Positions 1 to 6,467 of a stretch of 22,879 nucleotides of DNA are shown piece after piece. The stretch lies in IMG/VR virus record IMGVR_UViG_3300029286_000256, positions 1 to 22,879 of that record; one strand, written 5' to 3'. Source of the DNA: a virus. Position numbers and translations under genes: made by a program. The notes beneath the pieces are model-generated. The model was not told the origin of the DNA. It saw only the letters and a list, made by a program, of their open reading frames with translations, and did not search any database. The stretch's first letter is position 1; each line of letters starts with the position of its first letter.

Positions 1-2
1 AG

Positions 3-761
3 TTCAACAACAACTATGCACTTGAGTTCCTTATCTCAGGTAGATCTGTATTTACACAAGAAGCAATTTCATTACAAAGAAAGAGATGTTTGAAGGTTGG
101 AGATAAAGTAAAACTCGAAGACGGCACAGAACACATAGTTCGAGAAGAGGAAGGATTTAGAATTTATAGACCTGAACAGAAAGGACATTTTTATGTAGTT
201 GGAGCAGACTGTTCTGAAGGTGTAACTGGGGGAGACTATGCCGTTGCTGTTATCATTGATAGAACAACAGGAGAAGAAGTTGCGATGTGGAGAGGCCACA
301 AGTCACCAGACAAGTTTGCAGAGATTTTAAATAAGTGGGGACGAAGATATAACAATGCCCTGATGGTAGTAGAAGCTGAAGCTCACGGTAACGTAGTTCT
401 TAACATTCTTAAAACATTACTTTATCCATCACTTTATTTTAGACCAGCTCGCTTTGACACAATCGGCAACCCATGGTCTGATAAATTGGGTTGGAAGACG
501 ACAAAGGTAACTAGACCCATCCTTATCGATGAATTCGAACAGATGACTAGAGAAGATAATGTGACACTACACAGCAAGGAGACGGTAGACGAGATGACAG
601 TATTTATATATAATGATGCAAACAATATGGTTTGTATGGATTCGTATCATGATGACTGTATTTTTGCCACAGCTATCGCCCTACAGGGTTTTAAGGTAAT
701 ATCAGATAAAAAAATGGATCAGATTAACTATAGTCAACATCTGCCATCCGTTGGTTATTAA
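3..761 (+). CDS. terL: Terminase large subunit, C-terminal part (5' end outside window)
   Basis: The frame is open from the first bases of the window, so this is the last 252 residues of a longer protein; the TTG at 90 is only an internal codon. The visible part starts with the linker that follows the ATPase domain (peptide YALEFLISGRSVFTQEAI) and continues into the RNase H-like nuclease domain. Candidate metal-binding acidic residues lie in GADCSEG, VVEAEAHG and YHDDCIFATAIA, the usual D-E-D order of terminase nucleases. The family cuts concatemeric DNA and drives it through the portal into the prohead. The portal gene follows 26 nt downstream, the normal neighbour. The ATPase motifs (Walker A and B) would lie upstream of the window and cannot be checked. 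I am confident of the family and less so of the exact catalytic residues. Confidence 0.9.
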   Translation, partial: FNNNYALEFLISGRSVFTQEAISLQRKRCLKVGDKVKLEDGTEHIVREEEGFRIYRPEQKGHFYVVGADCSEGVTGGDYAVAVIIDRTTGEEVAMWRGHKSPDKFAEILNKWGRRYNNALMVVEAEAHGNVVLNILKTLLYPSLYFRPARFDTIGNPWSDKLGWKTTKVTRPILIDEFEQMTREDNVTLHSKETVDEMTVFIYNDANNMVCMDSYHDDCIFATAIALQGFKVISDKKMDQINYSQHLPSVGY

Positions 762-764
762 TAA

Positions 765-787
765 AGGACTATGATAAAATAACCAAT
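765..787 (+). promoter_or_regulatory. Extended -10 promoter giving a leaderless portal mRNA
   Basis: AGGACTATGATAAAATA precedes the portal ATG. It contains TG-A-TAAAAT (772-780), an extended -10 box, with only 7 nt between the box and the ATG at 788. Transcription would therefore begin at or next to the A of the start codon. A weak -35-like TTGGTT lies at 751-756 with an 18-nt spacer. The same 17-mer occurs again before the gene at 14609. Confidence 0.7.
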
Positions 788-2956
788 ATGTCAATTATTT
801 TAAATAAGTACAGCAGATTCAATACGTATACGCCATCTGATTATGGACCTGAAGAGGTGAATTTTCAGGCAAAATTCCATCTACAGATGCAAGATGCGCG
901 TCAGTATTTTTTGCGTGTAATAAAACCTCGTTTGGATAGATCTTACAAGTTATATATCGCCTACAATGGTGATAGACAATTGCAAATTAAGCCATGGCAG
1001 TCAAACATATTCGTTCCCTACGTCCAAGCAGTCGTAGAGACCCTTATGCCTCGTGTCTTAGACGCAAGACCCGATTTTAATGTACAAGGAAGAACAGCAG
1101 ATGACCAGTTAAAAGCAGAAAAACAACAGCAATTGGGAGACTATCTATGGGAAATCTCAAAAATGGACAAGACAACCGAGGATGTAGTAAGATCATCACT
1201 CGTTTATGGTATGGGATATCTACAAGCATACTGGAAAAAGGACGTAAGAAAGCAAAAATTCCTAAAAACTAAAGACCTATTAAAGAAAAAATATGAATGG
1301 AAGGAAGAATCCAGAACTTTTTATGACGCACCAAGCGCAGAATGGGTAGACAACTACTCTTTGTTCTACGATTGGCACAATACAGAAAGAGCCAGCAAGC
1401 AATATTGGTTCAGAAGACTCGTTTTGACAGCTGCAGAGATCGTTAGACGATACCCAAATGCAGATCCAGAGAGATTAGCCCTCGCTTTGAACAATCCAGG
1501 AGGAGATTTACAAGATTATGCCTCAATCAGAGTCCAAGTTAAACAAAATCAAGACCTTACAGTTAAGGGTGTTAACACTTTTAACGGTCCAGCATACGGA
1601 TTTGGTAGTGATAAATACAATACATTCGGTGATCCAGAGTTACAGATGTACGAAGTGTTCGAATGGACACAACCTTTTGCCGATTGTTACTCAGTTCACG
1701 TTGGAGGAGGATGGACACCTATCTTAAAAGGAGGTTGGATGCCTATTCCTTACGATTTTAAGGAGTCAACATACATAGATTTCCCATATTTGAAGGTTCC
1801 AGGTGAATATGAAGGTTATGGCCTCCCTATGATCCTCGAAAATCCTCAAATCATGATGAATATGATCAAAAATCAGAGATTAGACGCTACAACCTTGTCA
1901 ATTCACAAGATGTGGATCGTAAATCCTCTCGCAAACATCAATAAAGAAGAATTGGTTACAAGACCATTCGGTATTATCTATTCAGTTGATCCAAACGGTG
2001 TTAGAGAAGTTCAATTTAGCGATATTAAGGCATCAGCATACAAAGAGGAAGACCTATTAAAGGCAGATATGAGATATGCATCAGGAGTTGATGACTTTTC
2101 AATGGGTGCTGGAGGCTCAGCAAGCTCAGCAACAGAAGTTAGACACCTTAGAGAGTCAACACTTGAAAGAGTTAGACTATTCGTTAACCATTTGGGTAAC
2201 GGATTCTCAGACTTGATGAGATATTGGATGGATATGTCAAGACAATTCTTTACAGCAGATATGACGATCAGAATCATCGGAGACGATGGTAAAGAGATGT
2301 TCCCTATTATACAAAAAGACGATCTTATGGGTATGTTTGACTACAAAGCAACAGTACTTCCATCAATCGCTGGACAACAAGATATTAAGAAGAAACAAGA
2401 CATGGATCTATTCCAACTTCTTATCAACTTACCATTCGTTGATCCACAAAAACTTACACAAAAGATTCTCGTTGATTGGAACTGGTCAATTGATTCAGTT
2501 GCAAAAGGAGAAGATCAAGCACAACCAACTTTGGGCCCAGACGGACAACCAGTCGGTCCAGACGGTCAACCAATGCCAGTCGGTCCAGACGGACAACCTA
2601 TGGCAATGCCAGCAGCAGACCCAATGGCAGATGCTCTTTCAGCAGGAGTTCCACAAGTTCCATCTCCAATGGGAGGTACAAGAAATATTCCAACGGACGT
2701 TGCCGCAAATGCTCTAGCAATGCTAAGAGGAGGCGCAGCAGCACCATCACCAATGGCACAAGCATCAACCCCAATCAATCTATTGAATATGGGAGGAATG
2801 CCACCAACAGCACCAAGAGTTGCCCTACCAACATCTAATCCACGAGGAATGAATAGAACTGGTAAAGTAAATACAAATACAAGTATGGGTAACAATAGTA
2901 ATCCTGAGAGTGCGTTGATGAACCAAGCATCAAGCCTTCAGAAAAAGAAGAAATAA
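788..2956 (+). CDS. Portal protein
   Basis: A 722-residue protein directly after the terminase. Position, length and the N-terminal half (for example IKPWQSNIFVPYVQAVVETL and VYGMGYLQAYWKKD) fit the portal family of podovirus-type phages, the dodecameric ring at the capsid vertex through which DNA enters and leaves. The core seems to end near residue 575. The last ~145 residues are low-complexity, with three GPDGQP units (about 583-605) and a Pro/Met/Ala-rich tail ending in KKKK. Residues 654-675 (SPMAQASTPINLLNMGG...) are repeated almost unchanged in the next gene. The ATG at 788 is chosen because it sits 7 nt after an extended -10 box and has no competing upstream start; no Shine-Dalgarno is present. 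The stop is followed after one base by the next ATG. Confidence 0.88.
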   Translation: MSIILNKYSRFNTYTPSDYGPEEVNFQAKFHLQMQDARQYFLRVIKPRLDRSYKLYIAYNGDRQLQIKPWQSNIFVPYVQAVVETLMPRVLDARPDFNVQGRTADDQLKAEKQQQLGDYLWEISKMDKTTEDVVRSSLVYGMGYLQAYWKKDVRKQKFLKTKDLLKKKYEWKEESRTFYDAPSAEWVDNYSLFYDWHNTERASKQYWFRRLVLTAAEIVRRYPNADPERLALALNNPGGDLQDYASIRVQVKQNQDLTVKGVNTFNGPAYGFGSDKYNTFGDPELQMYEVFEWTQPFADCYSVHVGGGWTPILKGGWMPIPYDFKESTYIDFPYLKVPGEYEGYGLPMILENPQIMMNMIKNQRLDATTLSIHKMWIVNPLANINKEELVTRPFGIIYSVDPNGVREVQFSDIKASAYKEEDLLKADMRYASGVDDFSMGAGGSASSATEVRHLRESTLERVRLFVNHLGNGFSDLMRYWMDMSRQFFTADMTIRIIGDDGKEMFPIIQKDDLMGMFDYKATVLPSIAGQQDIKKKQDMDLFQLLINLPFVDPQKLTQKILVDWNWSIDSVAKGEDQAQPTLGPDGQPVGPDGQPMPVGPDGQPMAMPAADPMADALSAGVPQVPSPMGGTRNIPTDVAANALAMLRGGAAAPSPMAQASTPINLLNMGGMPPTAPRVALPTSNPRGMNRTGKVNTNTSMGNNSNPESALMNQASSLQKKKK

Positions 2957-2957
2957 T

Positions 2958-3269
2958 ATGCCCTTTCAAAGTCTCGCACAAATGAGAGCCGCCTTCGCTG
3001 GCAAACTCGGACCTTCAATGCAGGCCCGTGCTCATGAGTGGGCAGACGCCACACCTAATATTAAGGATCTTCCAGAACATAAAACACAATCAAGAACAAA
3101 GAAGAGTATAGTTAAGAAATTAGTTAAGAAACATACAGGAAAGGGAGGAATGCCAAAATCACCCTTTGCACAAGCAAGCTCACCAATCAATTTATTAAGT
3201 ATGAGGGGAACACCGCCGACAGCAACGTCGATCCCTAAATCAAAGAATAATTCATTAGGAAAACAATAA
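2958..3269 (+). CDS. Small basic protein sharing a tail peptide with the portal
   Basis: A 103-residue lysine-rich protein of unknown function. The N-terminus (MPFQSLAQMRAAFAG, then HEWADATP) resembles the short MPF-K/Q-S-x-x-Q motif seen in many small phage proteins encoded beside head genes; this is recalled family knowledge and not a database hit. Residues 41-64 are strongly basic (KKSIVKKLVKKHTGKGG). Residues 68-89 (SPFAQASSPINLLSMRG...) match portal residues 654-675 closely, and the DNA there is also similar, suggesting a duplicated segment. The gene is joined to the portal by TAA-T-ATG and to the next gene by TAA-C-ATG, so translation is probably coupled. A role in head assembly or as a packaged protein is inference. 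Confidence 0.75.
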   Translation: MPFQSLAQMRAAFAGKLGPSMQARAHEWADATPNIKDLPEHKTQSRTKKSIVKKLVKKHTGKGGMPKSPFAQASSPINLLSMRGTPPTATSIPKSKNNSLGKQ

Positions 3270-3270
3270 C

Positions 3271-3507
3271 ATGGATAAGAAAAAGATATTACAAAAAGCG
3301 GTCAAGAGAGAGGTTCCTTCTGGGTTAGATGATTTAAAGATAAAGATAAAGAAGGTTCCCTCGACGAATGTCCCAATAGGTTCTAAATTTAGTAAGTTAG
3401 CATCGGTAGCCACACCAGTATCACAAATGACGCCAATACAGCAACAAGAGTGGTTTAGGAAGTCGATACCAATGTCTTATAAGCAAGTTAAAAACATAAA
3501 AAGATAA
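3271..3507 (+). CDS. Small lysine-rich protein (KKILQKA type)
   Basis: A 78-residue basic protein that I do not recognise. It opens with DKKKILQKAVKR, a version of the K-K-x-I-L-K-K-A motif that recurs in several proteins of this block. It continues with DDLKIKIKKVP and ends with a more hydrophobic stretch (MTPIQQQEWFRKSIPMSY) and a basic end (KQVKNIKR). There is no signal peptide or membrane segment. It lies third in the portal operon with one base between it and the genes on both sides and no Shine-Dalgarno. Translation of the tight junctions and the clean reading frame support it being real. Function is unknown; a nucleic-acid or capsid-interior role is a guess based on charge and location. 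Confidence 0.7.
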   Translation: MDKKKILQKAVKREVPSGLDDLKIKIKKVPSTNVPIGSKFSKLASVATPVSQMTPIQQQEWFRKSIPMSYKQVKNIKR

Positions 3508-3508
3508 C

Positions 3509-3949
3509 ATGAAAAACAAAAAAGCAATATTAAAAAAAGCATGTGGCAAAGGAGGCCCAATGGAAGGTATTAAGAATACCGCATCAGGAATCGTAGGAGC
3601 CGCAAAGAATGTAGCCAAGATAGTTGGCTCTGGTGCACGAGGAGCAATATCAAGTTATTCAGATACAAGAAAAGCAGATCAGAAGAACTTAGGTTTCTCA
3701 GATCCAGGAGCTTATCTTAACGCAGGTGTGAGAGGTTTAATGGGTGGAGTTGCAGCAGCGGCTAAAAAAGCAAAAGACCTATCAGACAAGAAACCTAAAG
3801 CAATACCAGCCATTAAAAGAGTTGCACCATCAGCACAACCACTTAAAACTTCAGTTCCACTTCAGAATAAACCAAGAACATCAATGCCGATAAATGCACC
3901 GACATCACTACCAGCGAAGAAGACAATATTAAAGAAGAAGTTAGTTTAA
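3509..3949 (+). CDS. Ala/Gly/Lys-rich protein with the KKxILKK motif at both ends
   Basis: A 146-residue basic protein of unknown function. It starts MKNKKAILKKACGKGG and ends AKKTILKKKLV, so the basic motif stands at both termini. Between them are two Gly/Ala stretches that could form amphipathic helices (SGIVGAAKNVAKIVGSGARGA near 28-48, AGVRGLMGGVAAAAKKAKDL near 72-91), followed by a Pro-rich linker (100-133). This helix-plus-linker make-up could suit a virion-internal or membrane-active protein, but no family was recognised. It is the last gene of the portal operon, one base after its neighbour; the next gene has its own start signal 24 nt downstream. Confidence 0.7.
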   Translation: MKNKKAILKKACGKGGPMEGIKNTASGIVGAAKNVAKIVGSGARGAISSYSDTRKADQKNLGFSDPGAYLNAGVRGLMGGVAAAAKKAKDLSDKKPKAIPAIKRVAPSAQPLKTSVPLQNKPRTSMPINAPTSLPAKKTILKKKLV

Positions 3950-3961
3950 TTATAAAAATAA

Positions 3962-3973
3962 TATAAAAACAAT
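3962..3973 (+). promoter_or_regulatory. Candidate -10 box for the gene at 3974
   Basis: TATAAA at 3962-3967 is followed by exactly 6 nt (AACAAT) and the ATG at 3974. This is the same spacing as at 8549, 8928, 10307 and 11403. The surrounding 24-nt gap is almost pure A/T, so a chance match is possible. Confidence 0.4.
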
Positions 3974-4333
3974 ATGAATAAAAATATAAACGAGATCAAG
4001 AATTACTTTACAAAAGATGTCAGAGATTCAATTAGGGAGATGTCTATATCAGACATGAACCAACTCTTACGTGAATTAGAAGGCACACCAGTATGGTTTG
4101 CTATTCTTAAATACACACAAGAGAGAATCGCGGTCATCCAAGATTCATTCTTGGTTATAGATCCAGTTAAAGAACCTTCAAAAATCTCACAATATCAAGG
4201 CGCCATTACAGGTATGCTTGATCTACAAGACGCTGTATTATCACTCAAATTTGAGTCAAAAAAGACAGAAAACCCTAAATATAAGGTAGAAAAACAGATA
4301 GAAGATAATGGCGGTGCATATGGGGTTGTTTAA
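3974..4333 (+). CDS. Hypothetical head-region protein
   Basis: A 119-residue protein, mostly helical in appearance. The centre (LRELEGTPVWFAILKYTQER, then a KISQYQGAITGMLDLQDAVLSL segment) recalls the small helical proteins often encoded just before the scaffold in podovirus-like phages; I cannot assign a named family. It is neutral to mildly basic, unlike its very basic neighbours. The start has an A-rich MNKN-type N-terminus (ATGAATAAAAAT), a feature shared with the genes at 5380 and 5574, and lies 6 nt after a TATAAA box. It is followed by a perfect extended -10 box for the next unit. Confidence 0.75.
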   Translation: MNKNINEIKNYFTKDVRDSIREMSISDMNQLLRELEGTPVWFAILKYTQERIAVIQDSFLVIDPVKEPSKISQYQGAITGMLDLQDAVLSLKFESKKTENPKYKVEKQIEDNGGAYGVV

Positions 4334-4347
4334 TTTTATTAAAAGTG

Positions 4348-4356
4348 TGTTATAAT
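4348..4356 (+). promoter_or_regulatory. Consensus extended -10 promoter
   Basis: TGTTATAAT is a perfect extended -10 element (TG at 4348-4349, TATAAT at 4351-4356). It lies 11 nt before the ATG at 4368, so the leader would be about 4-5 nt, too short for a Shine-Dalgarno. A weak TTGTTT lies at 4326-4331, 19 nt upstream. Confidence 0.7.
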
Positions 4357-4367
4357 GTTTGAATACA

Positions 4368-4619
4368 ATGAACATATCCAATCCAAAATCAGTTATAAAA
4401 GTTAAATCATCAATCGCCCCTAAACTGAGTGCGAAACTTTCTAGTCTCAAAAAGGCACCGAAAGTGGCAGGAGGTAGTTTGAATTCAGTAAAGGTTCCAA
4501 AAGGATCAAGACTCAAAACACCAAATTTTGCAAAAATGATGAAACCAAAGGCAGTCAAGTTAACAAAGATTACAGTATTAAAGAAAGCAGTTAAGGCAGC
4601 TAAACCCAAGGGATACTAA
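4368..4619 (+). CDS. Small lysine-rich protein (ITVLKKA type)
   Basis: An 83-residue, extremely basic protein with about one lysine in four and almost no acidic residues. Pairs of Ser/Val/Lys segments (SVIKVKSSIAPKL, LSSLKKAPKV, SVKVPKGSRLK) are followed by KITVLKKAVKAAKPKGY, containing the KKxILKKA-like motif at 67-74. Composition resembles histone-tail or protamine-like polypeptides, but no family is recognised. A TTG at 4359 is in frame but falls only 2 nt after the -10 box, so the ATG at 4368 is preferred. It heads a four-gene set joined by single-base gaps. Confidence 0.7.
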   Translation: MNISNPKSVIKVKSSIAPKLSAKLSSLKKAPKVAGGSLNSVKVPKGSRLKTPNFAKMMKPKAVKLTKITVLKKAVKAAKPKGY

Positions 4620-4620
4620 C

Positions 4621-4758
4621 ATGGACACAACACCCAATTACTCAGGACCCACAACAACAGCAACCTCAGCACAAGAGGGTCGCTTAAAGGTCGGAGTTGA
4701 AACAAGAAGGAAAATTATAAAGAAACATTTAAAGAAATACCCAAACTTAAAGAAATAG
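4621..4758 (+). CDS. Very small basic protein (45 aa)
   Basis: A 45-residue open frame between two well-placed genes: TAA-C-ATG before it and TAG-A-ATG after it. The first half is Thr/Ser/Pro-rich (MDTTPNYSGPTTTATSA) and the second half basic (TRRKIIKKHLKKYPNLKK). The KIIKKHLKK segment (31-39) resembles the end of the next gene product (VIINKHLKK), which supports it being a real protein. Function unknown. Confidence 0.65.
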   Translation: MDTTPNYSGPTTTATSAQEGRLKVGVETRRKIIKKHLKKYPNLKK

Positions 4759-4759
4759 A

Positions 4760-5065
4760 ATGAAGAAAGACTTTACTACAAAAGAATCACAACAAATTGT
4801 CAAGAAGCTTGGTGCTAAATTAAGCCCTAAGGGAGTTGAACAGTTTAGAAGGGGTCTTAAAGTAGAGTTAGAACACGGTACAGAAGGTCCTAAAGAAGGA
4901 ATGAATACCAATATAACTAATGACGATCCAATCAAGACAGGAAAAATTGCATTAGCACACCTTAAAGAAACTCCAAGTTACTATAAAGCCCTCAGTCACA
5001 TGGAGAGTAAAGAGAAAAAGAAGGGCGAATTAAAGGTCATTATTAATAAACATTTAAAAAAATAA
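4760..5065 (+). CDS. DUF5661-like protein
   Basis: A 101-residue protein that matches my memory of the DUF5661 family: FTTKESQQIVKKLG near the N-terminus, then VELEHGTEG, NTNITNDDPIKTGKIALAHL and YYKALSHMES. The conserved parts are ELEHG, TN-T-DDP and IALAHLKE-P-YY. The family is of unknown function and is found in phage structural regions, alone or fused to other domains. The C-terminus carries a basic extension (VIINKHLKK, 93-101) like that of the 45-aa protein before it. One-base gaps separate it from both neighbours. The family name should be checked by HMM search. Confidence 0.75.
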   Translation: MKKDFTTKESQQIVKKLGAKLSPKGVEQFRRGLKVELEHGTEGPKEGMNTNITNDDPIKTGKIALAHLKETPSYYKALSHMESKEKKKGELKVIINKHLKK

Positions 5066-5066
5066 C

Positions 5067-5300
5067 ATGGTAAATCACGAAGACAAAGGTAAATCAGAAG
5101 TGTTTGATCAATCAGACATTATGGGAAAGAAACCTTATTCAAGCATCGGTCCTGATAGAAAGGCCGAAGCACAAAAGGTTGTTAAGAAGATATTAAAGAA
5201 GAAAAAAGGGGTCGAAGTAGCTGAAGGAACCGAGAGTGGCGAAGAAGCCAACGGAGGTAAGTGTTCAAAAGCTATTGGCAAATTTGTTAATAGATTGTAA
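5067..5300 (+). CDS. Small charged protein with KKILKKKK segment
   Basis: A 77-residue protein of unknown function, last in the 4368-5300 set and one base after its neighbour. It combines an acidic/polar N-terminus (MVNHEDKGKSEVFDQSD), a basic helix at about 31-47 (RKAEAQKVVKKILKKKK), an acidic linker (EVAEGTESGEEANGG) and a basic C-terminus (KAIGKFVNRL). The basic segment again has the I-L-K-K core that marks this gene cluster. There is no sign of a membrane segment or signal peptide. Confidence 0.65.
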   Translation: MVNHEDKGKSEVFDQSDIMGKKPYSSIGPDRKAEAQKVVKKILKKKKGVEVAEGTESGEEANGGKCSKAIGKFVNRL

Positions 5301-5341
5301 CTGGATTAAGAGATCTGAAAATAATGAGGTTAGAGGGGGTA

Positions 5342-5379
5342 TTGCCAAGAATTTATAAGTAGAGTATAATATAACCAAT
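5342..5379 (+). promoter_or_regulatory. Sigma70-like promoter next to the ATG at 5380
   Basis: TTGCCA (5342-5347) and TATAAT (5365-5370) are separated by 17 nt, the best complete -35/-10 pair in the window. The ATG is 9 nt after the -10 box, so the transcript is nearly leaderless. The downstream spacer reads ATAACCAAT, close to AACCAAT at the portal start and AGCCAATAT at 14609. The region 5301-5341 before it holds nothing else that I recognise. Confidence 0.7.
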
Positions 5380-5532
5380 ATGAATAAGAATATAGAAAAA
5401 ACACATGAGAATCTAATAAGTCCATCCATTTCTGAGGCCCTTTTAAAGCTAAAAAAGGAACCTCCACAAAAGGAAGGGGTAAATTTATTAGATATCACTA
5501 AAAAGATTTCTTCGAAGAAATTCAAGAAATAA
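5380..5532 (+). CDS. Small protein, 50 aa
   Basis: A 50-residue open frame starting MNKNIEKTHENL and ending KKISSKKFKK. It begins 9 nt after a consensus TATAAT and uses the same A-rich MNKN opening as the genes at 3974 and 5574. The middle (SPSISEALLKLKKEPPQKEG) may form a short helix. Its basic C-terminus fits the other small proteins of this block. Function unknown; the promoter and the shared opening are the main evidence that it is expressed. Confidence 0.6.
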   Translation: MNKNIEKTHENLISPSISEALLKLKKEPPQKEGVNLLDITKKISSKKFKK

Positions 5533-5573
5533 GTGTGATAATTGTTTGAGCTCAGTCAGTTTATTAATTTAAT

Positions 5574-6383
5574 ATGAATAAAAATATGGCAAACGCATTT
5601 GATGGGTCCGCAACCGCGGGTAGCCCTATAGGAGGTAGTGTTCCAAATCCAAATAATCCTGGAGGCGGGCAGACACAAGCAGCACCAGCTGCAGGAGCAG
5701 AAGTTAAGATAGATCCAACACAGCATGCTGAGTTGGAGAGTCTTGTAGGAAGACAAGGACAGGAGTTAGGTGAATTCAGAAAATTCTTTTCTGACATCGC
5801 TCCATTACTGGACAAACTAGATAAGAGTCCCGAGATCGTACAAGCCATCATCGATGGTAATATTACTGGAGATTTGGCGAAAGCCGCAATGGAAGGTAAG
5901 GTTTCAATCGGAGATGCACAAATCGTTAGTAAGGCTAACGAAGAAGTGAAAAAGGAATTGGGAAAGAAAGGTTATGAGAATGCAGCACCCGAGGATGTCA
6001 ACAAACTCGTTGAGGAAAAAGCAAAGCAAATTAGAGCAGACTTTCAGAAAGAATTGAAGGAACGCGACGATTTGTCAGCATTTGAATCAAGTGTCAATGA
6101 CTTCATCGCCAGAACGCCAGATTTCTCGACGTACGCGTCAGAGATCGACAAATGGTTAGACTCACACGATGTTACAGATATAGTTGTAGCATACTATGCA
6201 GTCAAGGGAGAGCTTTCCGAGAGGGACGCTAAAAAGCAAGCAAATCTAGACAGAGTAGAAGCTGAAAAGATGGGTGCACTGAATATGGGCGGAAGTCCAA
6301 CAGGAGGTACAACTCACCTTAGAGGAGACGAAAATGTCGTAGATACACTCATTGCCTCAAAATCTAATCCTAATATCTTCTAA
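5574..6383 (+). CDS. Head scaffolding protein
   Basis: A 269-residue, highly charged, mainly helical protein directly before the major capsid gene, the usual place of the scaffold that guides capsid assembly and is removed before DNA packaging. After a Gly/Pro/Ala-rich start there are long helical and likely coiled-coil stretches (about 45-75 ESLVGRQGQELGEFRKFFSD..., and 120-175 with EEVKKELGKKG, NKLVEEKAKQIRADFQKELK). The C-terminal part (DFIARTPDFSTYASEIDKWL, then EAEKMGALNMGG) resembles phage scaffold ends. No protease motif is visible. Two starts compete: ATG 5574 (MNKNMANAF) and ATG 5586 (ATGGCAAAC), the latter like the ATGGCA start of the capsid gene. 5574 is kept because of its MNKN opening and a TATTAA box 6 nt upstream. 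Confidence 0.82.
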   Translation: MNKNMANAFDGSATAGSPIGGSVPNPNNPGGGQTQAAPAAGAEVKIDPTQHAELESLVGRQGQELGEFRKFFSDIAPLLDKLDKSPEIVQAIIDGNITGDLAKAAMEGKVSIGDAQIVSKANEEVKKELGKKGYENAAPEDVNKLVEEKAKQIRADFQKELKERDDLSAFESSVNDFIARTPDFSTYASEIDKWLDSHDVTDIVVAYYAVKGELSERDAKKQANLDRVEAEKMGALNMGGSPTGGTTHLRGDENVVDTLIASKSNPNIF

Positions 6384-6467
6384 GTCGGTTTTATTTAAAG
6401 TTATAATAAATTGTTTTTAACACACAAATTTATAAGCTTTATTAGTTATTAGTTATTTAGAAAAATT
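6384..6467 (+). promoter_or_regulatory. Leader/promoter region of the capsid gene
   Basis: An A/T-rich 84-nt gap. TATAAT at 6402-6407 could be the -10 box, giving a leader of about 50 nt; no clear -35 is seen. The repeat TTAGTTATTAGTTA lies at about 6442-6455. The end reads TTTAGAAAAATT-ATGGCA, and the same string stands before the gene at 12451. No Shine-Dalgarno is present. Confidence 0.4.

Noticed and set aside
90-761. TTG at 90 as start of a 223-aa protein
   Set aside because: The same frame is open to the first bases of the window and encodes terminase-like residues upstream of the TTG, so the gene is simply cut by the window edge.
2286-2717. 143-aa plus-strand frame inside the portal gene
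   Set aside because: It lies fully within the portal in another frame. Its Gln-rich translation mirrors the GPDGQP repeat DNA and shows no independent start signal.
3509-5300. Toxin-antitoxin or antimicrobial-peptide cluster
   Set aside because: The small basic genes lie inside the conserved head region, one of them is DUF5661-like, and there are no toxin or antitoxin motifs or paired convergent layout.
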